Notes: generated by a model not told the origin, from the sequence alone. Counted from the stretch's first letter, positions 39,198 to 51,484 are shown. The stretch: 64,000 nucleotides of DNA from Phascolomyces articulosus (GCA_025677815.1 JAIXMP010000001.1:496001-560000); one strand, 5' to 3'. Made by a program: numbers and translations.

Positions 39198-41329
39198 GCT
39201 ACTACTGCTACTTGCATTTGTATCAAATGGATTAGATGCTGCTACTGGTGCTGCTGCTGTAATGGATGGTTGGGTTGATGATAAGGATGGTGAAAAAGGT
39301 GAAGAGGATGTAGAAGATTGACGTTGTAAATCACTTTGTTGTTGAATTTCTGAAGTGTATGGATTATGTTTCACATCACCTGTTGTTGCTGCTGCGGCAG
39401 CCGCTGTTCCTCCTCCATCTTTAAACATATCTTCTTTACTAGGTTCATAAGGTGGCGGTGGTTCATCAAATCCAAGATTATGTAAATCATGTTGCTCTGG
39501 TGGTTTTTGAAAACTCGTTTGTTGCCATGGTTCTTGTGAAGCTACAGCTGCTGCTGTAGCAGCACCCATGGCTGCACCACCCATACCAGGAGGATTGTTG
39601 TTAAATTGTTGCGGAGGAGGAGGTGTGGATTGATAAGGTGATTGTGGTTGATGGAATGAACCTTGGGATGGATGTTGTTGATTATTATAAAACGATGGAT
39701 GTTGTTGTTGTTGTGGGGGTGGCATCGACATACGCCCTTTTTTAGGTGCAAAAGGCAAACCAGGTCTAGGACCTGCACCTAACGATGTCAACATATCATA
39801 AAGGCGTTGTGCTTGAGGAGGTCGAGCCACTCCACCTGTCAAAATTTCGCGTGCATTAATGTTTCTTCCGTAAAACGCCGCATTTGTATTCACTCGTTCG
39901 GATATCTTTGAACCTTCAAAAGAGTAACCTAAAAAAAAATTATAAATTTCAAAAAGTGATTGTGCATTGAGTATCATTGATTCTTTTTCTTTTATGAACC
40001 TTCTTCGCATCCTCCCCTCCCCCAATCCACATGAATTGCATTGAGAAAAGCTCTTTTATCTTTCGGCTGCTGCAAATCCCACATCACCCCCCATAAAAAA
40101 ATACATTTATATAATGTATAAACTTACCAGCAAATAAGCCTTTGGATGAACTATCAGATCATACACACACATGACAACAAAAGTAAAATAATGAAACATG
40201 TGAGTCCATTATACTATTTTCCCCCTTTTTCTCCTCTCTTTTTTCCTCCTTTCTCTTTTTTTTATTATACCTGTAAGCATAAGTGGCGGAAATGTGTTGT
40301 CCGTTGGCTGTAGAAGCTGCTACATCTGCAGCTCGACCCAAAGGACCTGCACTGATAGACATACTGGCACCTAATTGCATTTGTCCTCCACCATCAAAAA
40401 AGGCCTTGACAGCACCACGATAGTTCATGACAATAATAGAATCAATCACTTCAACACCTGCTTGATGACCGAATCCCTATCATATAATCTTTTCAGTGAG
40501 TCTTTTTGAATGTGGATGGAATATGGGAAAGGGAAAAACAAAAATGCGAGAGAGAGAGGTGGAATAGGGAATAATAATTTTACCGTACCAATGCCCCCAT
40601 AGAAATTCCAGAAGGTGCGGACCAACCTTTGATCGTAATGATGAGTTAGTTATTTACACTATACATCCTAATCATTCTTCTTCCTTTTAAATAGCAATAA
40701 ACATCCTGCCACCCCCTGTATATAATTAATACTTACTACCATCCGGTAATCTAAACAGTAAAGAGCAATGGAAAGTTAATATCATCCTGTCTATCTTTTT
40801 ACTTTCTTTCTCTAAATAAAACTTTACCTGGCAATAATGACACCTGTTCCTTTCTTGGCAGAAACCATAAACCCTCCTCGATATAATCGAATAAACATAA
40901 GACCATGTGCATTGGCCAAAATACTTGGAGGAATGAGGAATTTGACATCACGTTTACCAGAATCTATCCATAGGACAAGCGAGTGATAAGAAAATATAAA
41001 AAGTAAAACGTCAGTTCCATAAAGTTCATTTGCCAAGATGCATTGGCTTTTTTGAATGCTTGCATAATGAAAATAATAGAAAAAAATAATAATAATTCTA
41101 TATAAACTTACCTGTAAACTGGCTCAGTATTTGTATAGCACGAGCAACGTCGTCTATCAATGATTGTAATTATTTTTTTATGCAGTGTGAGTATTTCAAA
41201 CAACGTACATACATATGGACACATGCATAATCATAATAATAACCATAAACACCATTGTTATATATCTTTTTTAATTGGAAATCGTTATTTTTTTCTACCT
41301 GTTAATTCTTGGGCTGATCTTGTCACCAT
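38892..41329 (-). CDS. SYLF-SH3 protein, Ysc84/SH3YL1 type, 507 aa
   Basis: Actin-patch and endocytosis protein of the Ysc84/Lsb3 family. Eight exons: 41329-41299, 41153-41112, 40963-40828, 40750-40740, 40626-40589, 40476-40271, 40150-40128 and 39928-38892. The SYLF lipid/actin-binding domain fills about residues 10-250; landmarks are IPPSILANAHGL, GTGVIIARLPDGWSAPS, GFGHQAGVEV and AGPLGRAADV. A Pro/Gln/Asn-rich linker follows, with a poly-Asn run encoded by an in-exon TTA microsatellite. The SH3 domain is C-terminal (449-507; ALYDF-type IAKYDFNG, AWWEGE, GMFPANY). Exon 4 is an 11-nt microexon. The N-terminus is shorter than usual, so an upstream coding exon cannot be excluded. It is divergent from RBM48. 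Confidence 0.93.
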
Positions 41330-41668
41330 AATGTTGTTACTTGTTTTTCAATGAAGTATAAAAATAAAAATAAAAAAAAGTAGTAAAAAGAAGAATAAAG
41401 AGAATGATAATTTTTTTTGCACGCGCATGAAAATATATAAATAGTTTTTTTTCGCGGGGACTTTTTGGGGACTTTTTTCTGTAAAGAGGGCGACCATTTG
41501 GCAAGTCACCTTTACAATGGAGGTAAAATTCCCTTGAATGTTTCCATCATAGAAAACAATACTAAGGATCCCCTTTCCTGCCAAGACTTTTTTTTTATTT
41601 CGTGAAACAAGTTGTTCTATCTATCCATTCAACATACCAAGAAGTATCATAAACAAATATATATTTGT
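41330..41668. promoter_or_regulatory. Bidirectional promoter gap SYLF-SH3 / RBM48
   Basis: 339 bp separate two divergent start codons, so both promoters must lie here or overlap the neighbours. The sequence is A-rich with a GGGGACTTTTT repeat near 41457-41477. No standard element was recognised. Confidence 0.45.
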
Positions 41669-42307
41669 ATGGCATTGAATCGACCCGAATACCGTGATCC
41701 AAAAACCCTTCGAGCAGTCAAAGTCTATACTATTGCCCAAGAATCACGTTATTTAATAATTGAAAATGTACCCGCATTAGGTGTTGTGGACAATCTCTTG
41801 AGCACCTGTCAATCGATTTTAAAACGGCACGCTAATGACAACACCAATGAACGGATAGAAACCCATGGAGTATTGGACAATCACCATGCTTCTGACGAAT
41901 TCCACGATGTCATTTGGATAGCATTCTCAACTGCCACAGCAGCACGTAAAATAAAACAGCAATTGGATGATCGACCGTTTTTCACTAATATATTACGTGT
42001 TTCTTATGCACCCGAATATGAAACTGCTGATGATGTTCGAAATAAACTTCAAGAACGTCGTCGATCTCCATTAGCCACCTGGCAACCTAAAAAAAAGAAA
42101 AGAAAACGACAGAAAAATCAATCATCACCGTCCATGAATGCTGTATCGACTCCCGTTGTACAACCACAACCTTTGATCGGCCCAATGAAACCATCCTCTT
42201 CTTCTTCTTCTTTTACTACTTCCACAATAAAGAATCTGGATGGAGGTGTTGTTGCTCAGCATAATGATGATGATAATAAAGCCAAGAAAAAGCGGAGGCG
42301 GATTTAA
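41669..42307 (+). CDS. RBM48: RBM48-type RNA-binding protein, 212 aa
   Basis: RBM48 is known in animals and plants as a factor, with ARMC7, for splicing of U12-type introns. The N-terminus matches the family pattern closely: RPEYRDPKTLRAVKVYTIAQESRYLIIENVPA is a contiguous match (residues 4-35), followed by an RRM-like fold to about residue 130 with LRVSYAPEYETADDVRNKL. The tail is Lys/Arg-rich with Ser and Pro runs, ending KKKRRRI. It is a single exon, unusual next to its intron-rich neighbours. The ATG at 41669 was taken as the start of the conserved region. Divergent from the SYLF-SH3 gene. Confidence 0.9.
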   Translation: MALNRPEYRDPKTLRAVKVYTIAQESRYLIIENVPALGVVDNLLSTCQSILKRHANDNTNERIETHGVLDNHHASDEFHDVIWIAFSTATAARKIKQQLDDRPFFTNILRVSYAPEYETADDVRNKLQERRRSPLATWQPKKKKRKRQKNQSSPSMNAVSTPVVQPQPLIGPMKPSSSSSSFTTSTIKNLDGGVVAQHNDDDNKAKKKRRRI

Positions 42308-43144
42308 AAAAAAAAGCTTAAATGCGAATGATGATCAATCGATCAATGTAAATAAAATATATCCAGCCACTTCTAAAAATATAAAAATAAATGCGGCGCA
42401 AAACAGCCCCCAAAAACCTTGGGTTTACAGTTGTACAATAGAAAAAAAGAAGCATCCTAATTTTTTATATTATTATTCTATACATACGACAACAACAAAA
42501 TCTACGGACCTTGTTTCGCAATCCATTGTATAATAAAGTTATGGTTTCATTATTGAAAATCTATAAGGGGTGTTATATAATAATAATAATAATATGGATG
42601 AATTATTGTTCCGAAAAAAAATAGGGCGTGATGATCCATCGTCAGCAAAATGTATATCCGCACTGCCACTATAGTCTAAATATTAACACGGTCTTTTTTT
42701 AATCATTTTCTACATGACCATCTTGTTGATGATGTATATCAATATCATGCTAATATGTCTTACTTATTGACTTATAAGTAATTGTATGAAGTAAGTAATA
42801 GAGCCCATATCTATTATTATATCATTCCAAAAACAAACAAACAAATAATAAACCTAAAAACCTATTTTTATTTTTCATCAACACAGTATGTATCATCTAC
42901 TGCTAATATTAGCATTGGGTGATATTGTGCTGTATTATGTATATACTAATGTGGTTCTTTAAAACAGATTCCTTCTAAAATAATAAAAATTTATATCAAT
43001 GTGGTTCTTCATACTCAATAGTGATTTTTTTTTCCTTTTCCCGGATTGAAAATCAGTGATTCAAAAAAAGTATATATTATTATATAAAACACCTACAACT
43101 GCTATCTATACTTGGTATATAGCATCGTCTTTTTCATATTGATA
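42308..43144. other. Intergenic, AT-rich
   Basis: 3' flank of RBM48 with short AT-rich frames and an AATAAT run near 42581-42594. A diverged direct repeat of ATATNAATGTGGTTCTT lies near 42940-43015. No gene was recognised. Confidence 0.45.
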
Positions 43145-44152
43145 TGTAGCTAAAAATCCAATCAGCTGGAAAGACACTGTTCGAGTCTAATACCACTTAC
43201 GGTATCAAGGGTCGGTGTGTAACTAAAAATGACCTTTTTTGGAAAAATTTCATCCAAGATGTATGTTGACTTATATGTGATGGTCTTAAAAAAACGTATA
43301 AAGACGAATAAAACAGAAAAAAAAAAGATTTATTAACAAACCGCCAGAACGTAATTGATATATTTTTCATTGTAATATAGCACCCAATCCAGGAAATCAA
43401 TTACAAAGCTAAACGACAGAGTGTGGTGTAAAAAGTAATACAATATTTGCAAGAGCGAAGGTCAAAGGTGTGTAAGAAGGGAATAGCGACATCCCATGAA
43501 ATTACTGACGCCCAGAAAGTTCGCCATTTTAGTGGTACTCAATAAAACTCTTCAGATGGTCGAGATTTTTTTTATTCTTTACTATCAAGGAACACCATAT
43601 CGTTCCTTTATATAAGAAGGACAATAACATATAACGAACGGCGATGAATACATTTATAATAATATTCATATGCATGTAGTGTTTGTCATCAAATATAATT
43701 GAAAATTGTAAAGTATAGATACTGGCTAATAAGAAAACTATATCCAGTTACTGAGTTTGGTGCTATTGATATCATTTCTTGGGCGTCCTTAGCAGCCGCT
43801 TCGTGTTTATATTTTTTTTTGCGATAAGCATGAGCATGATTATGAAGAGCATGGAACAAATAAGATCATTTGAGCATGTCAATGGCGTTTGACGTATGAA
43901 TGATTTCCAGTTGATAGTCAAGTGTGTCATTAGCCTCGTTCACACAATCAAATGAACTTTTGATGGCTGTCGCATCGAGTGTATACAGTGGGATTGGAGA
44001 TGGAGGAGTCAACGTCGTCATTGTCAAGGTGACAAAAAGTGTGTATTTTGGAAGGAAAAAAGAAAGGGGAAATGACTAAATGGACTAGCCCGATTTTTTC
44101 CTCAGGCACGTTTCATTTAATTGTTGGAAAGATAAAATTAAATGATGCTCAA
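43145..44152 (-). repeat. 1-kb dispersed repeat, copy B
   Basis: Inverted copy of 29738-30750. On the minus strand it carries the same gene fragment, with its ATG at about 44022 and the same TGA after DMLK. Its A-run has 9 bases rather than 8, so past the TGA the frame continues into KDAQEMISIAPNSVTGY. The shared core TAGCACCCAATCCAGGAAAT lies at 43377-43400. No terminal repeats were recognised. Confidence 0.9.
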
Positions 44153-44438
44153 TATGATACAAGTTTTTTTTTACAAGCTCAAACAGTAGAATCAAAGTAA
44201 ATCATAAAACAAGAATATTGGACATTTGTATATATACTCCATTATCAAATACAATCTTTTTAATATGGTTTTTTACTTCTCGTATTTTTTTATAGAAACT
44301 TATGATGTATGATAGATGATGTTAAAAAGCTTATGCATTTTTACATTTGGTTAATAGCTATTTGATATTGAAAAAAACCAAAAAAAAAAAAAAAAAAATT
44401 AATCATTGCACAAAAAGCAATGTTATTTTTTTTCAGGC

Positions 44439-46954
44439 CTAAATAATTCCAGAAATCCATGATAATGTGGCCGAAGGATCTACTTTTGTATCTGGGTCTT
44501 GACCCTCAGCATATTCCATATCTTCTCGATATTTGCCCACCCAATGATCTAACGCATCAAAGAATTGATCCGTATCCTCTTCCTTTTCTTCTTCCTGGAT
44601 TTTTCGTTTTACTGGCACCGATCGGTTGATACTGCTGCTTGTGGGAAAACCATTCGATCTTTCCAAGGACACATTACGGCTTCTGGCCGTATCTGTACTT
44701 GGAAAAGATCGAACATTGTTTTGAAATTGCTGGGTGGCTTCACGTTGTCGTGGGAGATGTTCAGTAGATCGTCCGATCCCAGAAGGTGAAGCTAAATAAT
44801 TCGTAATTACTGAGGGTTCAATCAATCGAAGTAATCTAGGATCTCTCGTTCCTTGGTCCGGTTGTTGATTTTGCTGTTGCTGCTGCGATGGTGTTGATGT
44901 ATAGTCCGTTTTCCGGGCTTTGGACGATCGATTCTCGCCACTTAAGTTCATGGGTCGTAACGTTGCCAGTGATTCACGTATGGATGGAACAGAAGTATTG
45001 CTACTACTGTTTGGCATCATCTTATTCATCGAATCAAGTTGCTGATCTTTTGCTACTCGCATGGATGCAAGGGCGCGTTGTCGCAGCATTTCTTGTATAC
45101 TGACATCAGCATGAGGTTGCGGTGATTGCTGAACCACAGGTTGTTGGGGTGCACTTGTTTGTGCTTGAGAATTGGCGGGTGGTATATATTGTGGTAATGG
45201 AGGTCGTTGTTGAGGCTGAGATGAGGATGATGATGCCAAAGCAGTAGCTTGTCCTCGGGTCGCACTTGGTTCTGTCACTACTGAGTGTTGTTCCCTATAG
45301 AAAAAAAATTATAAAGGTAAAGAAAAAAAAAACATAAAATATAAAAATGAGTGAGTATGATATATGATGAGTTAAGACCTTACTCAAGTGTCTTCCGCGC
45401 CTCCTCAGCCATGGACCAAGCTGTATCGTTTTCTAGAAGACCACACTTTGACGGCACTTTTTTCTACAATAAATAAAAAAGAATAGAGCAAATTAAAAGA
45501 CTAAGTGGATTCCGTTCCTCTCTCTATTTTTCATAACTTATATACCCATCCTTTTTTCTATTTCTTTTGTTATACGTACGAAAAAGACTTTGCCAGATCG
45601 TTGTCCGATCAACTCTCTCAAATCTTCTCGTAAACGATTGACTACGTTGACAAAATCCGTTTCTGTTCCGTTTACAATGGCTAATTGAATGTGTGTTAAT
45701 AAAGTACTTCTAATATATTCATTCCCTTACCTCCGAAACATAATAGCTTAAAACCATTTTAATTTACCATTAATGACTTCTTGACCTGAAGTCTTGATAA
45801 GAACACTTTTTGAGTCAGGGCACTTTTTGATTGCTTCTACTGCCGCCTATTTTTTTTTAAAAAGAAAATAAAAAAAATGCAGCAGATTTTAAGTATCAAA
45901 AAAGGTTTAACAAGGGAAAATCTCGGGCCATAATGAAGAAAAGATGGAGAGATATTACTTACGAGGAATTCTGCATAAACATTTGATTTGTATGGACCAC
46001 TAAATGTATGCGCTTTATCTTTAAATCTACCTTTCTCCCACACGAAACTGAAGGCGCCAATATAATCTAGCGTGTCTTTACGGACCATGCGAACTGATAC
46101 TGCTGTCCAAACCACAATATCTGCAACTGGATCTGCTGGACCTTCCAAATACTATTATTATGAGTACAATGATATATTAGAAAAAGAAATGTTGACAGAC
46201 GCACATTGAGCCAAGAAAAAAAATGTAGAAATACTTTTACCTTTCTTAATCGAAGCTCTCTTCTAGATTCTCGTACCTAATGAATAATCATGTTGGGTGA
46301 TAATTGTTGATGATATCCTATCTATAGTAACAGATATAGTATTGAGCTTTGCCTTACCTGAGCAGTTACAGATAGTCCTGGTGGAATAGGAGCTTCGCCT
46401 ATGGCAAGTATAGCTGGAATGGTATTGGCGGTAGTTTCCGTAACTACTGGTAATGTTGCTGCTGGTACTGTTGGAATAGTTGCTGCTGATGCATTTTTTG
46501 TAGCAGAAGATACATTTGTTTCCATTTGAGAAATATGTGGTTTTCTTGAAGCTAAAGGAATAAGATTAGTTCCAGTCATACCTAACATTATGTTTTCAAT
46601 TAGTTTATTGTCATATATAACTCATTTTCCCTTTTTTCCCTTCTGTGTTACGAGACTACCACAATTTAGTGTGCATTGTTTCAATGAATAATTCTTACCA
46701 TTAGGTGGTGTAGCAGGTCGAGGTGGCGGTGGTGAAGGAGAAGCATGACGACGTGGGCGATTTTCTGGATATTCATCACGAGTTCTTTGATGGGGTACAT
46801 AGCTTAAACCAGAAGAAAGTCGTTCACTATAGTACCTTTCGGAAGAGCGTGATCTCGATCGAGAGCGTCGTCGTGGGTACATTCTCGATGAATACGGGTC
46901 TGATATTCGGTAATCTTGACTACGAGGTGGAGAGTAATGACTAGAACTATACAT
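44439..46954 (-). CDS. RS-rich protein with degenerate RNase H-like domain, 606 aa
   Basis: Eight exons: 46954-46699, 46581-46358, 46276-46241, 46151-45963, 45846-45768, 45680-45580, 45463-45384 and 45294-44439, all in phase. The N-terminus (1-85) is Arg/Ser/Tyr-rich with RRRSRSRSRSSER, as in splicing-linked RS domains. Residues about 182-318 align with RNase HI from strand 1 to the last helix. The catalytic acids are mostly lost: A189 in TAVS replaces TDGS, E233 in AEFLAA is kept, S255 in TSGQEV replaces TDSQYV, W311 replaces the last Asp, and K301 replaces the His of the flexible loop. The C-terminal 280 residues are Gln/Ser/Pro-rich and end with an acidic segment. It may bind RNA or RNA:DNA hybrids without cutting (inference). 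No known orthologue is named. Confidence 0.85.
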
Positions 46955-47231
46955 TATTTAGAGTCAATGTTAAGAAAAAGGAAAAGGAAAAAATATGTAA
47001 CAAAGAAATGATTTCTTCCATGGTTGGCTGTAATAACTGAAATTTAAAAGTTGGGGCCAGAGATTGTTTTTTTTCATTGTCAACATCAGCCAATCGTTTA
47101 CTTCCTACAATCTCAATAGATAATATAACCACTGTAGAGATAAAAAAAGCACAATAAAGTTTTATTGCAAAGTGTTATTCAAATGGATAGGGAATAAAAT
47201 AGCATCATAGGAATAATGAGGAATAGTAGAT

Positions 47232-47532
47232 TTAAACATGGGCAGGATCTTCACAAGTTCCATATGTGGCACCATTATAACGTCGACAATAAAGACCATC
47301 AGAGCAAACCAAGTTTTGTGTACACACTATAAATCATGTTATATGTCATTCAAATTTTATTAACTATGGCAATTGATTTTATGTATTTATATAATATTAA
47401 TACTGATTGTAATATTAATAATAAAGCACACTTGCATTCATGAATTGATCGAAGATTTGGGAGGTTAGCTGCTTGAGTAGAACCCAACATCATAGTTGCT
47501 GCTGCGATTAATAACACAATAGATTTGACCAT
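47232..47532 (-). CDS. Small secreted Cys-containing protein, 63 aa
   Basis: Exons 47532-47436 and 47326-47232. The first exon encodes a classic signal peptide (MVKSIVLLIAAATMMLG, cleavage expected after TQA). The second gives a short mature part with four Cys (CTQNLVCSDGLYCRR, then TYGTCED). The only junction that keeps the Cys-rich frame uses a GC donor (GAAT|GCAAGT). Such short secreted proteins in fungi are often effector-like or wall-linked, but nothing specific can be claimed. It lies between the RNase H-like gene and COG1, in the same orientation. A different splice with a GT donor leads to an early stop. Confidence 0.6.
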
Positions 47533-47724
47533 GATAACAGAAAACACGTAGTGTAGATGAAGTAAAAAAAAGAAAATTACGAAAGAGAGGTTGTATATTT
47601 CTTTAATCAGCATATTATGTATTTATATATCTTTATTATTACCATTATATCCAGGGATACTGATTGTAGTCAAAGTTTCAATAATAACTTAAAAAAATGT
47701 CCACCCTTGATTCTTTTCCTCTCT

Positions 47725-50700
47725 CTATGCTTTTATGGTACTACCCAAATGGCCGATTGGTAATAAAGTAAACCGTGGTGTTTGTGAAGCCATTGGTAAA
47801 ACATTGTGCTGCTGTTGCTGCTGACTTGCAGCTTTTCTTGCTCTGTAGAAAAATAAAATAAAATAAATTGTTTAGAAAAGCTCTTTTATACAAGCAAAAA
47901 CTCTTCACTGATCCTAATACAATGCTATTCTCCATTTCTTTCAAATTGCCTCCATTCCTATTACCTTTCAAATGCTTCTCGGTTGGGTTGGGTCAAGACA
48001 CCAATTAATAATGTTTGTTTGAGGCAGAATCTTTCAGCATTTGGTAAGAAATGAGGTTCAAAAGATGCCCAATTAATTGGATCTATGAACTCCTTGGTCT
48101 TATCCATAAGATGACGCAGCGTATCCGTCATGACACCGTCCTGGAATACCAAGTTTAGGAACATGATATCAAAGAGCAATTGAATTGCACCTTTTTCAGT
48201 GATGTCAGGGAATTGGGATCCATTATAAAAGTCGGATAAGCATTGATTTGTTACTTGTGCAAGCTGTTGTCTTAATGTTTGCATGATGTACTATATGTAT
48301 ATATGATTTCTTAGGTTAATGTTTCTTCTCTTTCACGTAAATAAAGTTGAAAGACAAGATGTATGATTTATTTGTTATCCATTGATTACTTACTTTATCT
48401 AATAATGCACTATTTACATGTTGCAGTTCAACGCAAATATGATACACAGCAAGTTCGATTGCACTCGTGGCTTGAATTGGTAACTTAATATCACCATCAC
48501 CAATATCTAGAATACAATATTAGAAATAATTCACATTTTCCTGTGATGTTATTAAATATCAAAAATATATATATATTTATGTCTTACCAGCCCAAACAAG
48601 TGCAGCAGAACATTCGTCATTCCATCTTGTCCTTGCCAGTCCTACTGACAGACTTTTACCAAACTCTTTAGCTACTGTTGAAATCCAACTTTCATGTGAA
48701 CTATGGAATATATCAAGTAGATCGTCCTGTAATTTTTTATACTTTGGATCTGGAGCGATTTCATAATTATAATTATCATTTAAAAATTGCTAGCATAAAA
48801 ATAAGAGGAGATTTTTCTAGTAAAAATTATAATACGTTACCCTTATCTAAACCACTCTTTAATTCAAGTGTTGCTGGTTTGGTCAACGTCACTGATCGGG
48901 GTAACTCCTTGGATGAAATGCCAATCGTCCTTGCTAATCGACCCACAAAAATACTCATTTTATTTGCTTGGTATTTGAAGTTATATATTAAAAATAAGGT
49001 AAGTCATATGAATGCTCTCTTCTTCTTCTTCTTCCTCTCTCTTTTAACTTTGATCGATCATAATATATACGGCACCCACCTGTTTTTTCATCCGTCGAAC
49101 CTTTCAAATCATCTAGTAAATCTTTTAATCCGGTAGCATATGTGGAGATTGCATTGAAACATGCATCTTCAAAATATTTTCTAATCATATCGGTATCGCT
49201 GTAAATAAAACCCCAACATCAGCAGTTGCATCATATATGAACGTTTAATTTAAATTAGATCTTGTTTTTAAAATCGAAGCGAATTCATGCCACATATATA
49301 TACAAATCATTTGCTTAATTACACTTACGTCTTAGAATGATATTGATCTTTTTCGGTATTATTATTGAATGGATGATATTCTAAATCGGTACGCATAGTT
49401 TGGAGGATAGTATCAAAAGTGTATTGTACTTCCTGAATTAATGAACTACGACCTTGCGATGCATCATTAAGTGTCTTTTTAAATTCATCAATGGCTTTTG
49501 ATGCTGATGAATTGGGTAATGGAAGGGAAGCGCTATTGAGTGATCGACTTGCCAGAGCATCTAGTATTCACCAACACATGAAGTATTTGAAACCATTAAT
49601 CATCTCATCATAAAAAAAATAATAAAAAAAGATATAGGTTGTAAAACCAATTGTTTGATTTACCTCTAGACTCAATCTTTTTCCAGATAACCTGTCGTGG
49701 TTGATCCGCTAATTTCTTTGCATTTTCATCAATCAATTCCTTTGCACGTGCATTAAATGCATCCCGAAGTAAAGAATCCCAAATAGAATATTGCTGTTCG
49801 AATAACTCTTTACATGTTTCTGACCAAGAAGATGAAGTAGAGCGTCGATTATCCAACAACATACCACTTCGACGATGCATAGCTGTATCCGTACCCAAAA
49901 AATCCCATAATCGAGATCGTACATCCACAAGCACAGCATGACTCTCAATCTGTTGTAACAGTGAACCCAAATGGGTTTGTAATAATTCTTCTATATTTTG
50001 TAACCAAGATTGAGCAAACTGTTGTATATCGCGTGGTAAAAGGGGTTCCCCTGATTCAAGTTGAGGTGTATAATTTTGTACCCTCTCGGGTAAATACCGC
50101 ATCAATAAATGGACGTTGGTACTAGGTGAAAAGACACGTGTGATGGCAGGTGTATTTTTGGACATGAAGGTTTTTTCAATCTCTCCCACATAATTCGTGA
50201 CAAGTTGGTTTTTGGTGAATATTTCGTATACTTGAATAAGTGTGCGTTGGATGATTTGAACCACTTCTTTTAGTTGGTACGCTAATCGTACTTGTTGTTG
50301 ATGTTGATGTTGTTGTTTTTTCGTAACAAGGTCGGAAATAGCGCTCGTTCGACTCTCTAATAAATGTTCAATCGTTTCAAAATAGGTTTGATTATCGAGT
50401 AGCATGAGGCATACAAGTGTTTCGGCTACATTTTCTGAAGTTTGATCAGGATTGCGTAGGTATGTGATCGATTTTTGAATGATTTGTGGTCGAAAGAAGC
50501 TTACAGCATCCCACTGTCGTTGAACTACAGGGAATGCTGCCTAGATTTTTTTTTTTTTAGAATGCGAATTAGTAATTATTTGGTTCGATCTAATGTATTG
50601 TTCCTATCGCTACCTGTATATTGACATCCTCATCCTCTGAATCCAGATATTCATAGACCATCTTTGCAAGTTCATATAATCTTGCACCATGTAAATATTT

Positions 50701-51484
50701 ATGATTCTCTAATGCGTGCCAAATCTAATAAAAAGAATCCAATGAGTTAATATTAGTTAATGCATTCATACTCGCACTTCGTATTTCCGAATATATATAT
50801 ATATATATATACTGTAACTACTAATACTTGCTTGTTCAGGAACATCAGCCAAAGATTTAATTAAGGATGCTAATGCATAAAGATATCGACGTTTTTGATC
50901 TATGAGATAAATACGAAAAATGAATGGTTAATTTTTAGTGTTCCTTTCTTATTTCTTTGTTGTCAGTTTCCTTCCTTTACCTTGTCCCTCTTCATTTTGA
51001 CCAGCTCGAACTTCAGTTGCTTTTTGTCTTATCGTTGATACATCACAAGCTGCTTCCATACGGTCAAGTTTCTTTTGAACCGCATGAGCGTTTTTACTCA
51101 TTGCAATGATAGCATCTGCTGCAGAAATAAGATCGAGGTACTGTTCCCTGCAATATAGTATATTGACGTAGATATATCTTTTAGTTTAATGTTTTTTATT
51201 ATTTTCTACTAAATTCATAAAAAAAACAAAAACTTACCCGACCATAGAACGAAGTTCTTGTTTTTGCGTTTCAATACTCGATCTATAGGAATCTTATGCA
51301 TAAGTGATGTAGAAAAAGGTAGTACTTGTGCTGATTGGAATAAAAAGAATAACTAAAAGAGAGGGAAGGATGGGTACCTTGTCCGCTTTTCTATACCGCG
51401 TACTTCAGAAACGCTCACTTTGACTAAAAGGGAATCTGGATCATCGTCATCGAATTCAGTATTATCAAAAGGTGGAGATGCCAT
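47725..51484 (-). CDS. COG1: Conserved oligomeric Golgi complex subunit 1 (COG1), about 871 aa
   Basis: Tethering factor of the COG lobe A, acting in retrograde transport within the Golgi. Thirteen exons: 51484-51378, 51282-51238, 51147-50981, 50899-50832, 50724-50614, 50540-49664, 49560-49329, 49198-49080, 48966-48836, 48789-48588, 48506-48395, 48290-47965 and 47842-47725. The N-terminus is the Vps51/COG1 helical signature (VSEVRGIEKRTR, MVGEQYLDLISAADAI), followed by long alpha-helical segments and a conserved-looking C-terminal helical region (exons 10-12). Acidic residues precede the signature. One intron (50831-50725) appears to use a GC donor. Another intron (48835-48790) is only 46 bp. 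One junction near 48395-48420 may be off by one base. Confidence 0.9.
50725..50831 (-). other. Likely GC-AG intron in COG1
   Basis: The donor reads CAA|GCAAGT and the acceptor TTAG|ATTTGG. Only this join preserves the reading PEQ|IWHALENHKYLHGA; the GT four bases downstream shifts the frame to a stop. Confidence 0.75.

Noticed and set aside
43180..43215. GTTCGAGTC as the B box of a tRNA gene
   Set aside because: No matching A box or cloverleaf could be built around it; the site lies in the dispersed repeat.
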